A DNA stretch of 64,000 bases from contig NZ_JANZNQ010000014.1 in assembly GCF_027257955.1 (NCBI RefSeq), forward strand, positions 42,260 to 106,259, given 5' to 3'. Source of the stretch: Zhongshania aquatica. Its GTDB lineage: Bacteria > Pseudomonadota > Gammaproteobacteria > Pseudomonadales > Spongiibacteraceae. Under the pieces are notes generated by a model. The model had not been told where the DNA came from. It saw only the letters and a list, made by a program, of their open reading frames with translations, and did not search any database. Positions within the stretch are counted from its first letter, which is position 1, and each line of letters starts with the position of its first letter. Positions 42,724-52,145 of this stretch are shown piece after piece. The position numbers and the translations under genes were made by a program.

Positions 42724-43259
42724 TTTGGGGTCCTTGGTGCTGGGTATGTGGGCGTTTGTTGCTGAGTTTACTACAGTTTGCTCAGTGGGTAGAAAGGGGG
42801 GTAGACAGAGAAATTATTCGTGAATGATGAGCGGTGACGATGGCTGATTGTTTCTGACTCTCGCTATTCGCCCGATAGCGAGAGTTTTAAAAACTGAATT
42901 TTTATTAGAATAATTTTTAAAAAATGATTTAAATGTCTGCTTGTTAGCACATTTTTAAATTAAATGTGCAGATAAAAAGTTAATTTTGGCTCGTCAATAA
43001 TCGATGAGCATCATCTTTTTCTAAGTTGTTTTCTGTAATAACGTAAACTATATGTCGTTTTATTCCCTGCCCAAATACTGGCGAGATTCGATGATTTTGT
43101 CGAGAAATAGACATTTTTCGTCGCCATTGCCGCTAGCTAATTTGTTTCATTTAGCTCTTAAGGTTGATCTATGCGTCTATAGATGCTTCACTTTTGTCAT
43201 GCGTAGTATCAATAGCGGTAGGGGCGATTCTGTCCAAATTGGCATAACGGGAAATAATA
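42724..43259. other. Divergent intergenic region with an orphan terminator-like hairpin
   Basis: These 536 bases lie between the aminotransferase (minus) and porin (plus) starts. They hold a strong hairpin at 42857-42889 (see separate entry). The remainder, especially 42890-43050, is AT-rich and probably carries the porin promoter. A 71-codon frame at 43052 overlaps the porin start and is not convincing. Confidence 0.5.
42857..42889 (+). terminator. Orphan terminator-like hairpin
   Basis: An 11-bp perfect stem ACTCTCGCTAT/ATAGCGAGAGT with a seven-base loop is followed by TTTAAAAA. No coding gene on the plus strand ends here, so it may end a small RNA or an antisense transcript. Confidence 0.55.
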
Positions 43260-44564
43260 ATGAATAAAAATTTGCTCGCATCGTTGGTCGCCGCCACGGT
43301 AATTTCTAACCCGATATATGCGCAAACCGTTGAGATGTCGGCATCTGAACTCGCTAAGCTCCAGCAGCAAATTTCTGAACTTCAAAGCAAACTAACCGAG
43401 TTGCAACAGCAAGTAGAAGCGGCAACGGCGGGTGTGGCTTCAAACTCGGAAGCCATAGGCGAGGAGGCAGGAGACGCCGACGTGGCGGTGCAGGCTAAGT
43501 CTGAAGATGGCATTACCGTAGGCGGGGCGGTTCGTACTAATTTCAGTTATACGTCTTACAATGAGGGCAATAAAGATCGGAGTGGGGATTTTGACTTCGA
43601 CATCTTTAGAGTGAATTTCACCGGTGTCGTCGGCGATGTTTCTTTAAATGGTGAAATTCGTTTCTTCGACTACATGACCGCGATTAAGTACGCCTATGCG
43701 GGATATCAATTTAGCCAGAACTGGCAAGTGCAGGCCGGGGTTGCTAAGGTGCCGTTTGGAAATAGCCCTTACAATTCGCATAATTACTTTTTCAGCGCCA
43801 ATTACTACCTAGGTTTGGAGGACGATTTTGACCTGGGTGTCGTGTTTAAACGCAGTGTTGCCGATAACTGGCAACTGGATTTAGCCTTCTTTAAAAATGA
43901 TGAGCTGGGCGGGGTGGACGGTTACGTAGACAATCGCTCCGACCGTTATTCCTACGATATTGTTGGCGCTCGGGCGGTAGGCGAGGGGATTTACGATGAC
44001 CCGACTCAGCCTTTAGGTGAATACAACACCTTCAGTGGTCGTTTTGCCTATCATTTCAGTCAGAGCGGTTTTGATACCGAAGTCGGGGTATCTGCCCTGA
44101 GTGGCGGTTTGCACGACGGTAACAGCAGAGCGGGTGATTACCAAGCGTGGGCACTGCATGCGAGTAGCCGATATGAAAACTGGCATGCACAGTTCCAACA
44201 CAGCAATTACCACTATGATATTGATCAGGTCGATCGGATTGCGGTTGGGGCCTATTCATTTTATGACTCTATCGCCGCCGAGGCGACGTCAAGCACCTTT
44301 AATCTCGCCTACGATCTCGCGGTGAACTTTGGTGCGGTGACAGCCCTTCAGTTCTATAACAACTACGGTATTGTTTACGATAAATCTGACAACACGGCGA
44401 ATACCGTGATGAATATCACCGGTGTGTCGGTCGCCGCTGGTGGTTTGTTCACCTATTTTGACTGGGTGTACGCAAAGAACCAGCCTTTTGTAGGTGGCAG
44501 TGCAGCGGGTGATAGCAGCGATTTTGAACATCGATTTAATATCAATATTGGCTATTACTTTTAA
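43260..44564 (+). CDS. Outer-membrane porin
   Basis: This 434-residue porin has a signal peptide ending IYAQ, a coiled-coil stretch (about 30-60, LAKLQQQISELQSKLTELQQ), then an OprP/porin-like barrel with AGVAKVPFGNSP and a terminal aromatic residue (NIGYYF). It precedes a BCCT transporter by 50 bases, so it may admit that carrier's substrate. Confidence 0.88.
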   Translation: MNKNLLASLVAATVISNPIYAQTVEMSASELAKLQQQISELQSKLTELQQQVEAATAGVASNSEAIGEEAGDADVAVQAKSEDGITVGGAVRTNFSYTSYNEGNKDRSGDFDFDIFRVNFTGVVGDVSLNGEIRFFDYMTAIKYAYAGYQFSQNWQVQAGVAKVPFGNSPYNSHNYFFSANYYLGLEDDFDLGVVFKRSVADNWQLDLAFFKNDELGGVDGYVDNRSDRYSYDIVGARAVGEGIYDDPTQPLGEYNTFSGRFAYHFSQSGFDTEVGVSALSGGLHDGNSRAGDYQAWALHASSRYENWHAQFQHSNYHYDIDQVDRIAVGAYSFYDSIAAEATSSTFNLAYDLAVNFGAVTALQFYNNYGIVYDKSDNTANTVMNITGVSVAAGGLFTYFDWVYAKNQPFVGGSAAGDSSDFEHRFNINIGYYF

Positions 44565-44614
44565 GCCAGCTCAGCGCGCCGCGCTGTAAAAAATACACTC
44601 ACCAAGGAGGTCTA

Positions 44615-46240
44615 ATGACAGACACAAAGGATCCTATGATCCCCGACGGTCAGGTCACGCCAATAGATACCGATTATCAAGTAGGCCAAGATAATGTCTT
44701 GATAAATGTTGGGCCGTTTGGCTTGGATATTCACAACAGGGTATTTGCGATCTCTGCATTTGCGGTTATTGCGTTTGTCGCTCTTACGCTCACTTTTCAG
44801 TCGCAAGCCGAGCCCTTGTTTAGCGGGGTTCGCGGCTGGTTAACAACAAATCTGGACTGGTTTTTCATTAGTGCCGCGAATATTTTTGTGCTGATTTGTA
44901 TTGGGCTTGTGATTTCTCCCTTGGGCAGAGTGCGTCTCGGCGGTACCGAGGCAACGCCGGATTACAGCTATTTGGGCTGGTTTTCGATGTTGTTTGCCGC
45001 AGGTATGGGCATTGGCTTAATGTTTTATGGTGTGTCGGAGCCGCTTACACATTTTTCTACGTCCTTCGCAGGAACAGTCTCGGAGAATGGTGTGCGCACT
45101 GACTGGGCACCATTGGGTGGTGCGGTGGGTGATGCTGAGGCCTCGCGTCGTTTAGGGATGGCAGCGACTATTTATCACTGGGGGATGCACCCTTGGGCTA
45201 TATACGCGCTGATGGCCTTAGGGCTGGCGTTATTCTCGTTTAATAAAGGTTTGCCGCTGACGATACGCTCGGTGTTTTATCCCCTTTTAGGTGAGCGCGT
45301 GTGGGGCTGGCCCGGACATATCATCGATATTTTAGCGGTACTGGCTACGCTGTTTGGTTTGGCGACATCCCTCGGTTTGGGGGCGTCGCAAGCCGCCGCG
45401 GGCCTGCACTACTTGTTTGGAGTTCCCCTAGGTGGAACCACCGAGATTCTGCTGGTTATCGGGATCACCTCGCTGGCGCTGATTTCGGTAGTAAAGGGTT
45501 TGGATGCCGGTGTTAAAAGATTATCTGAAATAAATATGGTGCTGGCACTGCTGCTATTGGTTTTTGTGGTGATTGTGGGGCCGACCTTATTAATTGTTAC
45601 TGGCTTTTTTGAAAATCTTGCTGCGTATTTGAGCTATTTGCCTGCGCTAGCTAATCCAGTAGGGCGCGAAGACAGTAATTTTGCCTCCGGTTGGACGGCG
45701 TTTTATTGGGCTTGGTGGATATCTTGGAGTCCGTTTGTTGGGATGTTCATTGCGCGCGTCTCGCGCGGTCGCACAGTGCGGGAGTTTATTATTTCGGTAC
45801 TGTTGATTCCGTCTTTTGCCTGCGTGTTTTGGATGACCGCATTTGGCGGTACAGCCATTAAGCAAGTTGTGGTGGATGGCTATCAGCAAGTTGTTGAGGC
45901 GGAATTGCCACTACAATTATTCAGCATGCTTGATGCGCTACCCTTGTCTGGCATCACCTCCTTTATCGCTATTGTGTTGGTGATTGTGTTCTTTGTTACC
46001 TCGTCTGATTCGGGGTCCTTGGTGATTGATGTTATTTCAGCCGGTGGCAAGGTAGATGCTCCTACCCCTCAGCGGGTATTCTGGTGCTTATTTGAAGGTT
46101 TGGTTGCAATATCACTTATAGTGGGCGGTGGTTTGGTGGCGTTGCAAGCCATGGCGGTGTCGACAGGCTTCCCGTTTACCCTTGTGCTGTTGGTGGCAGC
46201 GTTTTCCACGGTAAAAGGCCTAATGTCTGAGCCTAGATAA
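44615..46240 (+). CDS. BCCT-family transporter (betaine/choline/carnitine type)
   Basis: This 541-residue inner-membrane carrier with about 12 helices carries the BCCT signature FYWAWWISWSPFVGMFIARV (about 366-385). It imports quaternary ammonium compounds coupled to sodium or proton flow. AAGGAGG precedes the ATG. The C-terminal tail is short. The exact substrate is not deducible. Confidence 0.93.
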   Translation: MTDTKDPMIPDGQVTPIDTDYQVGQDNVLINVGPFGLDIHNRVFAISAFAVIAFVALTLTFQSQAEPLFSGVRGWLTTNLDWFFISAANIFVLICIGLVISPLGRVRLGGTEATPDYSYLGWFSMLFAAGMGIGLMFYGVSEPLTHFSTSFAGTVSENGVRTDWAPLGGAVGDAEASRRLGMAATIYHWGMHPWAIYALMALGLALFSFNKGLPLTIRSVFYPLLGERVWGWPGHIIDILAVLATLFGLATSLGLGASQAAAGLHYLFGVPLGGTTEILLVIGITSLALISVVKGLDAGVKRLSEINMVLALLLLVFVVIVGPTLLIVTGFFENLAAYLSYLPALANPVGREDSNFASGWTAFYWAWWISWSPFVGMFIARVSRGRTVREFIISVLLIPSFACVFWMTAFGGTAIKQVVVDGYQQVVEAELPLQLFSMLDALPLSGITSFIAIVLVIVFFVTSSDSGSLVIDVISAGGKVDAPTPQRVFWCLFEGLVAISLIVGGGLVALQAMAVSTGFPFTLVLLVAAFSTVKGLMSEPR

Positions 46241-46321
46241 AAGCCGAGCTGCTTGACGTTTGTTTTTGGCTAATAGAGTTGGTGGAAGACAGCGTCGCTT
46301 AGTACATCACGGAGCAGGACA

Positions 46322-48202
46322 ATGCAGGCAGAGCAATCGGAAGTTCTGGATTTTTTCAGGCGTCACTCGCCCTTCTCTGATTTGTCAGAAGAGGTGCTGA
46401 CTAACGTTGCGAACAATGTCGAGATCGCTTATTTTCGCGCGCAGTCGACTATTTTGCCGCTAGGGCAAGACAATCATCATTGGTATGTGATTCGCAGTGG
46501 TGTGGTAGAAGTGTTTCGCCGTGACGGGAAGCTCTATAACCGGCTCGGTGAGGGCGACTTTTTTGGTGAGCAAAGTTTGATGCTCAGTCGCCCAATTCGT
46601 TTTCCTGTTACCGCGTTGGAAGACACGCTGGTTTACCTGATAGGCGAGGAAACATTTAATTATTTATTCGATAATTTTGAGCATTTTGCCGATTATGTCG
46701 AAGTGGAAGATCTAACCCGTTTACGTCAGTCCACCACCAAGAGAGAAGATGGCGATAGCTTGTTAACCGCTAAGGTCGCGACCTTAATTACCAGTTTGCC
46801 TGTGTCTGTTTCCTGTACAACAACGGTGCAACATGCGGCAATTCGTATGACTGAAGAAAACGTATCGTCACTGCTGGTCATTGATTCAGAAAAAGGTCAG
46901 GACGTGTCGTCCGGCAGCGTGGTCGGTATTGTGACGGATTTAGATATCCGCAGCCGCCTGGTTGCAAAGGGCTTGAGTACGGATATTGCGGTTGCCGACA
47001 TCATGAGCACCGACTTGATTTATGTGCAGAGCAACCACTTTGTGTTTGATGCCATGATGCTTATGCTCAAGCATAACGTGCAGCATCTGCCGGTCCTAAA
47101 AAAGGAGCAGCATATTGGTCTGATTAGTCACCTCGATATCCTCCGCTACGAATCGCAAAACAGTTTGTTTGTAGTTAGAAGTATTTCAAATGCCCAAAGC
47201 GTCGATGAGTTGGCCGCCCTTAAACAGGAGGTGGAGGGGAGCTTTACGCGGATGGTTTATCAAGACGCCAATTCAAAAATGATTGGCAGTGCGATGGCCG
47301 CCATAGGTCGCAGTTTTAAACAACGCTTGTGTGAGCTTGCCGAGGCCGAGTTGGGGGCGCCGCCGGTTCCGTATTGTTTTCTCGCCTTGGGATCAATGGC
47401 ACGAGGGGAGCAATTGATTGTCACCGACCAAGACAATGCGCTCATACTCGATAATAGCTTTGAGCCCAAATTACACGATGACTATTTCAAAGCACTGGCG
47501 ACTTTTGTCAGTGACGGTTTGGCGCGCTGTGGTTATAGCTACTGCACCGGAAATATCATGGCGAGCAATATTCACTGGCGGCAACCACTGGCCGTTTGGC
47601 GGCAATACTTTACTGAGTGGATTCAGAAACCCAGCGCGGAGTCTTTATTGCACAGCGGTATTTTCTTTGACTTGGAAGGCGTTTGGGGACAAATCAACTG
47701 GGCAAAAGAACTGAATCAGCTGATACGGCAAACGGCGACTAAAAACTCTCGGTTTTTGGCATGCATGTCTCGTAATGCTTTGCTGAGAACACCGCCACTG
47801 GGTTTTTTCAAAGATTTTGTCATGGAGACAGATGGCCGTCAGAGCAATTCCATTAATATGAAACGGCGGGGGACTGCCCCGATTGCCGACCTTGTGCGTG
47901 TGCATGCCCTCGCTGTTGGTTCACAGGCCCGTAACACTTTTGAACGACTGGAAGATATTATTGAGGCGGGGATTCTGCCGCCAGGCAGGGGGCTCGATTT
48001 ACGCGACGCGCTTGAGTTCATCGCGATGGTCAGGATTCGGAATCAAGTCTCTGATATCGAGCTAAAACGGGAACCAGACAATAATATTGAGCCGGAGTAT
48101 TTGTCCGATTTTGAACGTAAAAATCTTAAAGAAGCGTTTCAAATATTGAGTAGTGCCCAGCGTTATATGAAATTCAGGTATCAACCTGGCAGAGTGAACT
48201 GA
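46322..48202 (+). CDS. cNMP-binding/CBS/DUF294 nucleotidyltransferase-like protein
   Basis: This 626-residue protein has a cyclic-nucleotide-binding domain (about 15-135), two CBS domains (about 150-280), a DUF294 nucleotidyltransferase-like domain with GSMARGEQLIVTDQDNALIL (about 358-377, the G-S and D-x-D pattern) and a helical C-terminal domain. The layout resembles GlnD-like signalling proteins. An exonuclease gene follows at once. Such pairs are commonly found beside solute symporters and may regulate them; here the symporter is BCCT. Confidence 0.9.
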   Translation: MQAEQSEVLDFFRRHSPFSDLSEEVLTNVANNVEIAYFRAQSTILPLGQDNHHWYVIRSGVVEVFRRDGKLYNRLGEGDFFGEQSLMLSRPIRFPVTALEDTLVYLIGEETFNYLFDNFEHFADYVEVEDLTRLRQSTTKREDGDSLLTAKVATLITSLPVSVSCTTTVQHAAIRMTEENVSSLLVIDSEKGQDVSSGSVVGIVTDLDIRSRLVAKGLSTDIAVADIMSTDLIYVQSNHFVFDAMMLMLKHNVQHLPVLKKEQHIGLISHLDILRYESQNSLFVVRSISNAQSVDELAALKQEVEGSFTRMVYQDANSKMIGSAMAAIGRSFKQRLCELAEAELGAPPVPYCFLALGSMARGEQLIVTDQDNALILDNSFEPKLHDDYFKALATFVSDGLARCGYSYCTGNIMASNIHWRQPLAVWRQYFTEWIQKPSAESLLHSGIFFDLEGVWGQINWAKELNQLIRQTATKNSRFLACMSRNALLRTPPLGFFKDFVMETDGRQSNSINMKRRGTAPIADLVRVHALAVGSQARNTFERLEDIIEAGILPPGRGLDLRDALEFIAMVRIRNQVSDIELKREPDNNIEPEYLSDFERKNLKEAFQILSSAQRYMKFRYQPGRVN

Positions 48203-48211
48203 GGGGCGTGT

Positions 48212-48964
48212 GTGTTTTACATTGATAAAAACCAACTTGCACGCCAGGGGCAAACGCTGGCAAAGACCAAACAATTGGATTGGTCTGGCCGTTTCGCATC
48301 CCTAGCCAAAACCAGTAAATACCCGTCATTAAAAGCGTTTTATCAACAGGGCGTTATTTCCGCGTCAACGCCATTGCTTGACGTACCGATGGTGGCCTTG
48401 GATTTTGAAACCACAGGTTTGGACCCGAGTCGCGACAGCATTGTGAGTATTGGCTTGGTGCCTATGAGTATCAGTCGTATACGTTGCGGCGAGTCTAAAC
48501 ACTGGATTGTAAAACCAGAGACTAACTTACATTCAGCATCGGTTGTGGTGCATGGGATCACCCATTCGGCTGTTGCTGATGCCCCGGATTTTTCGAATGT
48601 AATTGATACGTTACTAGGGTGTTTGCGGGGCAAGATTGTTGTGGCGCACCACGCGCCGATTGAACGACGCTTTCTGCATGCTGCATTGATGCGACATCTT
48701 CAGGAGGGAATTGAATTTCCAGTTATCGACACGATGGCGATAGAGGCGCAGTTCAGTCGCCGCAAGTCGCAAGAAATTTGGCGCAGTTTATTAGGGCGTC
48801 AGCGGACGTCTATACGACTCTCCGATAGTCGCACTCGCTATCATTTGCCCTACTATCGACAGCATAATGCCCTGACTGATGCGATAGCCTGCGCCGAATT
48901 ACTTCAGGCCCAGTGTGTCACTCATTTATCGCTTGATACGCCGGTAAGCGCTATTTGGAGTTGA
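48212..48964 (+). CDS. DEDD-type 3'-5' exonuclease (DnaQ-like)
   Basis: This 250-residue exonuclease has ExoI DFETTGLDPSRDSIVSIG, ExoII around HHAPIERRFL and ExoIII HNALTDAIACAELL. The start is a GTG preceded by GAGGGG. It lies 9 bases after the DUF294 gene and is presumably co-transcribed. DnaQ-like proteins paired with DUF294 proteins are a recurrent set of unclear role. Confidence 0.92.
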   Translation: MFYIDKNQLARQGQTLAKTKQLDWSGRFASLAKTSKYPSLKAFYQQGVISASTPLLDVPMVALDFETTGLDPSRDSIVSIGLVPMSISRIRCGESKHWIVKPETNLHSASVVVHGITHSAVADAPDFSNVIDTLLGCLRGKIVVAHHAPIERRFLHAALMRHLQEGIEFPVIDTMAIEAQFSRRKSQEIWRSLLGRQRTSIRLSDSRTRYHLPYYRQHNALTDAIACAELLQAQCVTHLSLDTPVSAIWS

Positions 48965-49009
48965 ATGTTTGGGGGGGGCGTTAAGTTTAGCGTGAGAGTA
49001 TCTCGCGGC

Positions 49010-49861
49010 TTAAGCCAATTTGCTCACCCAAACCCCCACGTCTAAGGTCGATTTCGGCTCGCCAATAAATGATCCTGCTATGGGCGGTACTGATTTAGAC
49101 AGCCGTGCAACCGCAACGGGAATATGATCCGTGCCGGCCATGGCGCCGATGGTAGGGTCAAAGCCTTTCCAGCCTGCACCGGGCAAATAGACTTCTGCCC
49201 ATGCGTGGGTTGCGCCTGCGGCATCTAGTCCTGGTGCGTGTAAATAGCCAGTGACAAACCGCGCTGCCAGTCCCATGCACTTTGCGGCGTCCATAAATAA
49301 TTGGGCGAAGTCTCGGCAAGAACCTGTGTTGCAGGCCAGCGTTTCTTTGGCGGTTTGTACGCCGGGTTCTTCGCGTAATTTATAGGTAAAGTTTTTGAAT
49401 ATGTGGCTGGCGATGCGTTGCAGCGCGGTGTAAGTCTGAATTTTTTCGCCTGCTTGCCACAGCTGCTGGGTCCACTGTTTGATCTGTTGTTGGGTGTCTT
49501 GATCTGGCAACTGCATATAGGGGCTGAGCAAGACTTGATCGTCTTGGGTGTAGTTAAATGGGTAGTGAACCGCGTAATCGGCAACCATAAAATTGAGCGG
49601 CGCTTCATTGTATTGCTGAATGATGAGTTCGCTTTCAAATACCAGTTGTTGAGCGGCGAGGTCGAATGTGGCGGTGGCTACCGAGTTGCCCTCGGCATCG
49701 CGATGCCAGAGTAGGGTGGCACTCGGTGTGATGTTGAGGGAAAACGATTCTATGCGTAGCTCGTAATCTTCTCTGGGACGCAGGCGCAGGAAGTGCGGCC
49801 CAAGGGTTACCGTGGACGAAAAGTTATAGTAGGTGCGATGGAGAATTTTGTAGCGCTGCAT
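49010..49861 (-). CDS. Transglutaminase-like protein
   Basis: This 283-residue protein has an N-terminal bacterial transglutaminase-like beta domain (YKILHRTYYNFSSTVTLGPH) and a core with the catalytic Cys in NTGSCRDFAQLF, His in THAWAEVYL and Asp in GFDPT. These are putative cysteine proteases or amidases. A second transglutaminase-like gene lies 29 bases upstream, and the two share the same operon. Confidence 0.92.
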   Translation of the reverse strand: MQRYKILHRTYYNFSSTVTLGPHFLRLRPREDYELRIESFSLNITPSATLLWHRDAEGNSVATATFDLAAQQLVFESELIIQQYNEAPLNFMVADYAVHYPFNYTQDDQVLLSPYMQLPDQDTQQQIKQWTQQLWQAGEKIQTYTALQRIASHIFKNFTYKLREEPGVQTAKETLACNTGSCRDFAQLFMDAAKCMGLAARFVTGYLHAPGLDAAGATHAWAEVYLPGAGWKGFDPTIGAMAGTDHIPVAVARLSKSVPPIAGSFIGEPKSTLDVGVWVSKLA

Positions 49862-49890
49862 AGTGCTTCCAGTGTTGAAACGGGTGTCCG

Positions 49891-50694
49891 TTAATTTACA
49901 ACGGTGCTTTCGTTAATTTGCTCTACGCTAATTACTTGGCTGGAAGGGTAAACCCCCGGCCCAAATTGATTGTAAACGGCGACGTCAGCGGCATCGCGGC
50001 CATAGCCAATAGATACATACCCGCCTTTTAAAAACGGCTGGGTTGCATCGAAGGTGTACCAGCGGTCGCCCACATAGGCTTCAAACCACGCGTGTAGATC
50101 CATTGGTTGTAAGCCATACAAATAACCCACCACCATGCGCGCGGGAATACTTAAGCTTCGGCACAGGGCAATGCCGAGGTGGGCCATGTCGCGGCAAACT
50201 CCCCATTGTCTGGCGTTAACTTCTATGGCTGTTACTTGAACGTCGTTGGCGCCTGGGATGTAGCTAATGTTGTCGCGCAGCCAGTTTTCGATAGCGGCCA
50301 CTTGGTCGTAACCTAAAAATTGCCCGTAGGTGATTTCTAGGGCCATTTGGCCAAAGCGATCAGATTCGCAGTAGCGGCTGGGTAGTAAAAAGCTCAGTAC
50401 GGAGTCCGGCAGGTTTTGAATTTCGACAAAGGGAGCGCCGGGGGCTTGATCTAGGACGTCGGCGGTTTTGGCTTCGGCGCGGGTATGAATTGAAAAATAG
50501 CCGGGCTGGGCAACAAGGCGCTGACATAGATTGCCGTAGCCATCGGTGAATTCGAAGGCAGGCACACTTGGCACTAGTTTGTACTGTTCGCTGGCAATCC
50601 ACTGTTGGGCGCCGCTGCGAGGTCTAAGCATCAATACAAAGGGTGTTGGTACTTCAATATTAAACGACAGGTCACAGCTGGTTTTTAACCACAT
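49891..50694 (-). CDS. Transglutaminase-like protein, second copy type
   Basis: This 267-residue protein has the Cys in [18 protein letters not shown], His in DLHAWFEAY and Asp in FDATQ. It differs strongly from its neighbour in the N-terminal part, so it is a divergent paralogue rather than a recent duplicate. Tandem transglutaminase-like genes are common in proteobacteria; substrates are unknown. Confidence 0.91.
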   Translation of the reverse strand: MWLKTSCDLSFNIEVPTPFVLMLRPRSGAQQWIASEQYKLVPSVPAFEFTDGYGNLCQRLVAQPGYFSIHTRAEAKTADVLDQAPGAPFVEIQNLPDSVLSFLLPSRYCESDRFGQMALEITYGQFLGYDQVAAIENWLRDNISYIPGANDVQVTAIEVNARQWGVCRDMAHLGIALCRSLSIPARMVVGYLYGLQPMDLHAWFEAYVGDRWYTFDATQPFLKGGYVSIGYGRDAADVAVYNQFGPGVYPSSQVISVEQINESTVVN

Positions 50695-50919
50695 GTCTTG
50701 ACTCCTTTTGGGTGAAGCAAGCTTGGATTCGCGGACCTTGTATTACGTGGACAACGATATCGTTAAAGTGCGCAGTGCTTTTCACTGCGTTTGCGGCGTA
50801 CTTGGCGAAAAAGATGTCAATTACTGCCAAGGTATATCACATATACAGCGCGATTGTGACGCTTGGGGAAAATACTCTTGAATAAAGGGGTGGCGATGCG
50901 GAGTCAATAGTTTGAATTT

Positions 50920-50948
50920 ATCCCCGCTTTGGCGGGGATTTTATTTAA
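50920..50948. terminator. Hairpin beyond the beta-barrel gene
   Basis: An 8-bp perfect stem ATCCCCGC/GCGGGGAT with a four-base loop lies just past the stop of the minus-strand gene at 50962. A T-rich tract follows only on the plus strand, so the direction of termination is uncertain. Confidence 0.5.
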
Positions 50949-50961
50949 TGACGTTTCGTTT

Positions 50962-52143
50962 TTATTCAAACAGGTTCCGTAATACAAAGCCTGCCACCCA
51001 GCGATCTTGATCAATACCAGCAACTTGTTCATCTACGAGCTCTAGGCGCAGGGTTAAGTTGCTATTGTAGTGAAATCGGTAGGCTACGGTGCCGCGCGCT
51101 GGATCTAGACCATCGGGATTGTCGAGACTGGTATTGCTACCTACTAAAATCGCGGCCGCACCGCTCAGGCTATTGTCCAGAGACAGCTGTTCATAGCGGG
51201 CTGCAACTTCGTGGCGGGCAAGCCGCCAGCTAACTCCGATTTGCCAGGCAGTATAATCACTGTCTAGTTTAGCTCTTCGTTGCGATTCGACCACGTCCCC
51301 ATCCTGTTCTAGTTTGCTAGCACTGAGATCCAATCGAAGTTCGGCATTGGTTCCAGTGGGGTAGCTTAGTTGAGCGTCTATTCCTGCAGCCTGAATATCA
51401 CCGGTAAAATACGCATCATTGCTGGTGACCACTACATTCCCGTGGCTGTGGCCGCCGAAGTAACGACTATCGCGACGGCGCTCGGCCTCAGCTTGCAGCA
51501 GCCAGCCACTGACATCCAATGTGAGTTTGCCAATCCGGTTTCCATAACCGATAAACACATCGACGGCGTGGCCATTTTTCGCCAGCCAGCTATCGCCTCG
51601 CCACACTTCCGCGCCAGCTAGCCAAGGCCCTTTTTGCATACTACCCCGTAAACCGGTATCCACCAGACTGCGTCCCCAGAGAATGTCTCCCGTCAGACTC
51701 GCTTCGCTGTAGGCATCCTGGCTGGCGTGCCAGTTCGCGTGGGGCGCAAAGGTGGCAAACATTTTACCGGCTTCTATCCGCACTCTGGTGTCGGCTAAAT
51801 TCCACTGGTGCATATACCAGTAGTGGGAAAAATTAAACTGACCGCCGTGGGCCTCGGCACTGATTTGAATGCCGTTGTTTGGGCTGAATGCATAGCGATA
51901 GTCAGCGGTGGCGTCGTCTAGGGTGGCATCGTCCTCGACGGGCAGGGCTTCGCCGCCCATTAGGGCGCCGGGAATCTGCCATTCACTGTCCTGTTCGATA
52001 TAGCTTTTATCTCTGTAGCTGTAGGACAACGCTACTGATAAGCCGGTCGCAATAAGCTGAACTGGGCCGCGTTGGACCTCATGGCTGTAGGCAGCCGAAA
52101 TGAACAGCAGGCCGCTCGAAAGCAGCAAAGCAGACTTGCGCAT
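50962..52143 (-). CDS. Putative outer-membrane beta-barrel protein
   Basis: This 393-residue protein has a signal peptide (MRKSALLLSSGLLFISAAYS) and a body of alternating short strands with aromatic residues, ending in a terminal Phe region (WVAGFVLRNLFE). It resembles an outer-membrane porin or TIGR-type MbnH-associated protein. It follows the di-heme gene with a 2-3 base overlap, so it belongs to the same operon (mbnP-mbnH-barrel). A role in metal or copper traffic is inference. Confidence 0.72.
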   Translation of the reverse strand: MRKSALLLSSGLLFISAAYSHEVQRGPVQLIATGLSVALSYSYRDKSYIEQDSEWQIPGALMGGEALPVEDDATLDDATADYRYAFSPNNGIQISAEAHGGQFNFSHYWYMHQWNLADTRVRIEAGKMFATFAPHANWHASQDAYSEASLTGDILWGRSLVDTGLRGSMQKGPWLAGAEVWRGDSWLAKNGHAVDVFIGYGNRIGKLTLDVSGWLLQAEAERRRDSRYFGGHSHGNVVVTSNDAYFTGDIQAAGIDAQLSYPTGTNAELRLDLSASKLEQDGDVVESQRRAKLDSDYTAWQIGVSWRLARHEVAARYEQLSLDNSLSGAAAILVGSNTSLDNPDGLDPARGTVAYRFHYNSNLTLRLELVDEQVAGIDQDRWVAGFVLRNLFE

Positions 52144-52145
52144 GG

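Noticed and set aside
43052..43267. 71-codon frame before the porin
   Set aside because: It overlaps the porin start, lacks a ribosome-binding site and has an unnatural composition.
49010..50694. The two transglutaminase-like genes as one split gene
   Set aside because: Each has its own start, complete Cys-His-Asp set and stop, and their N-terminal domains differ.
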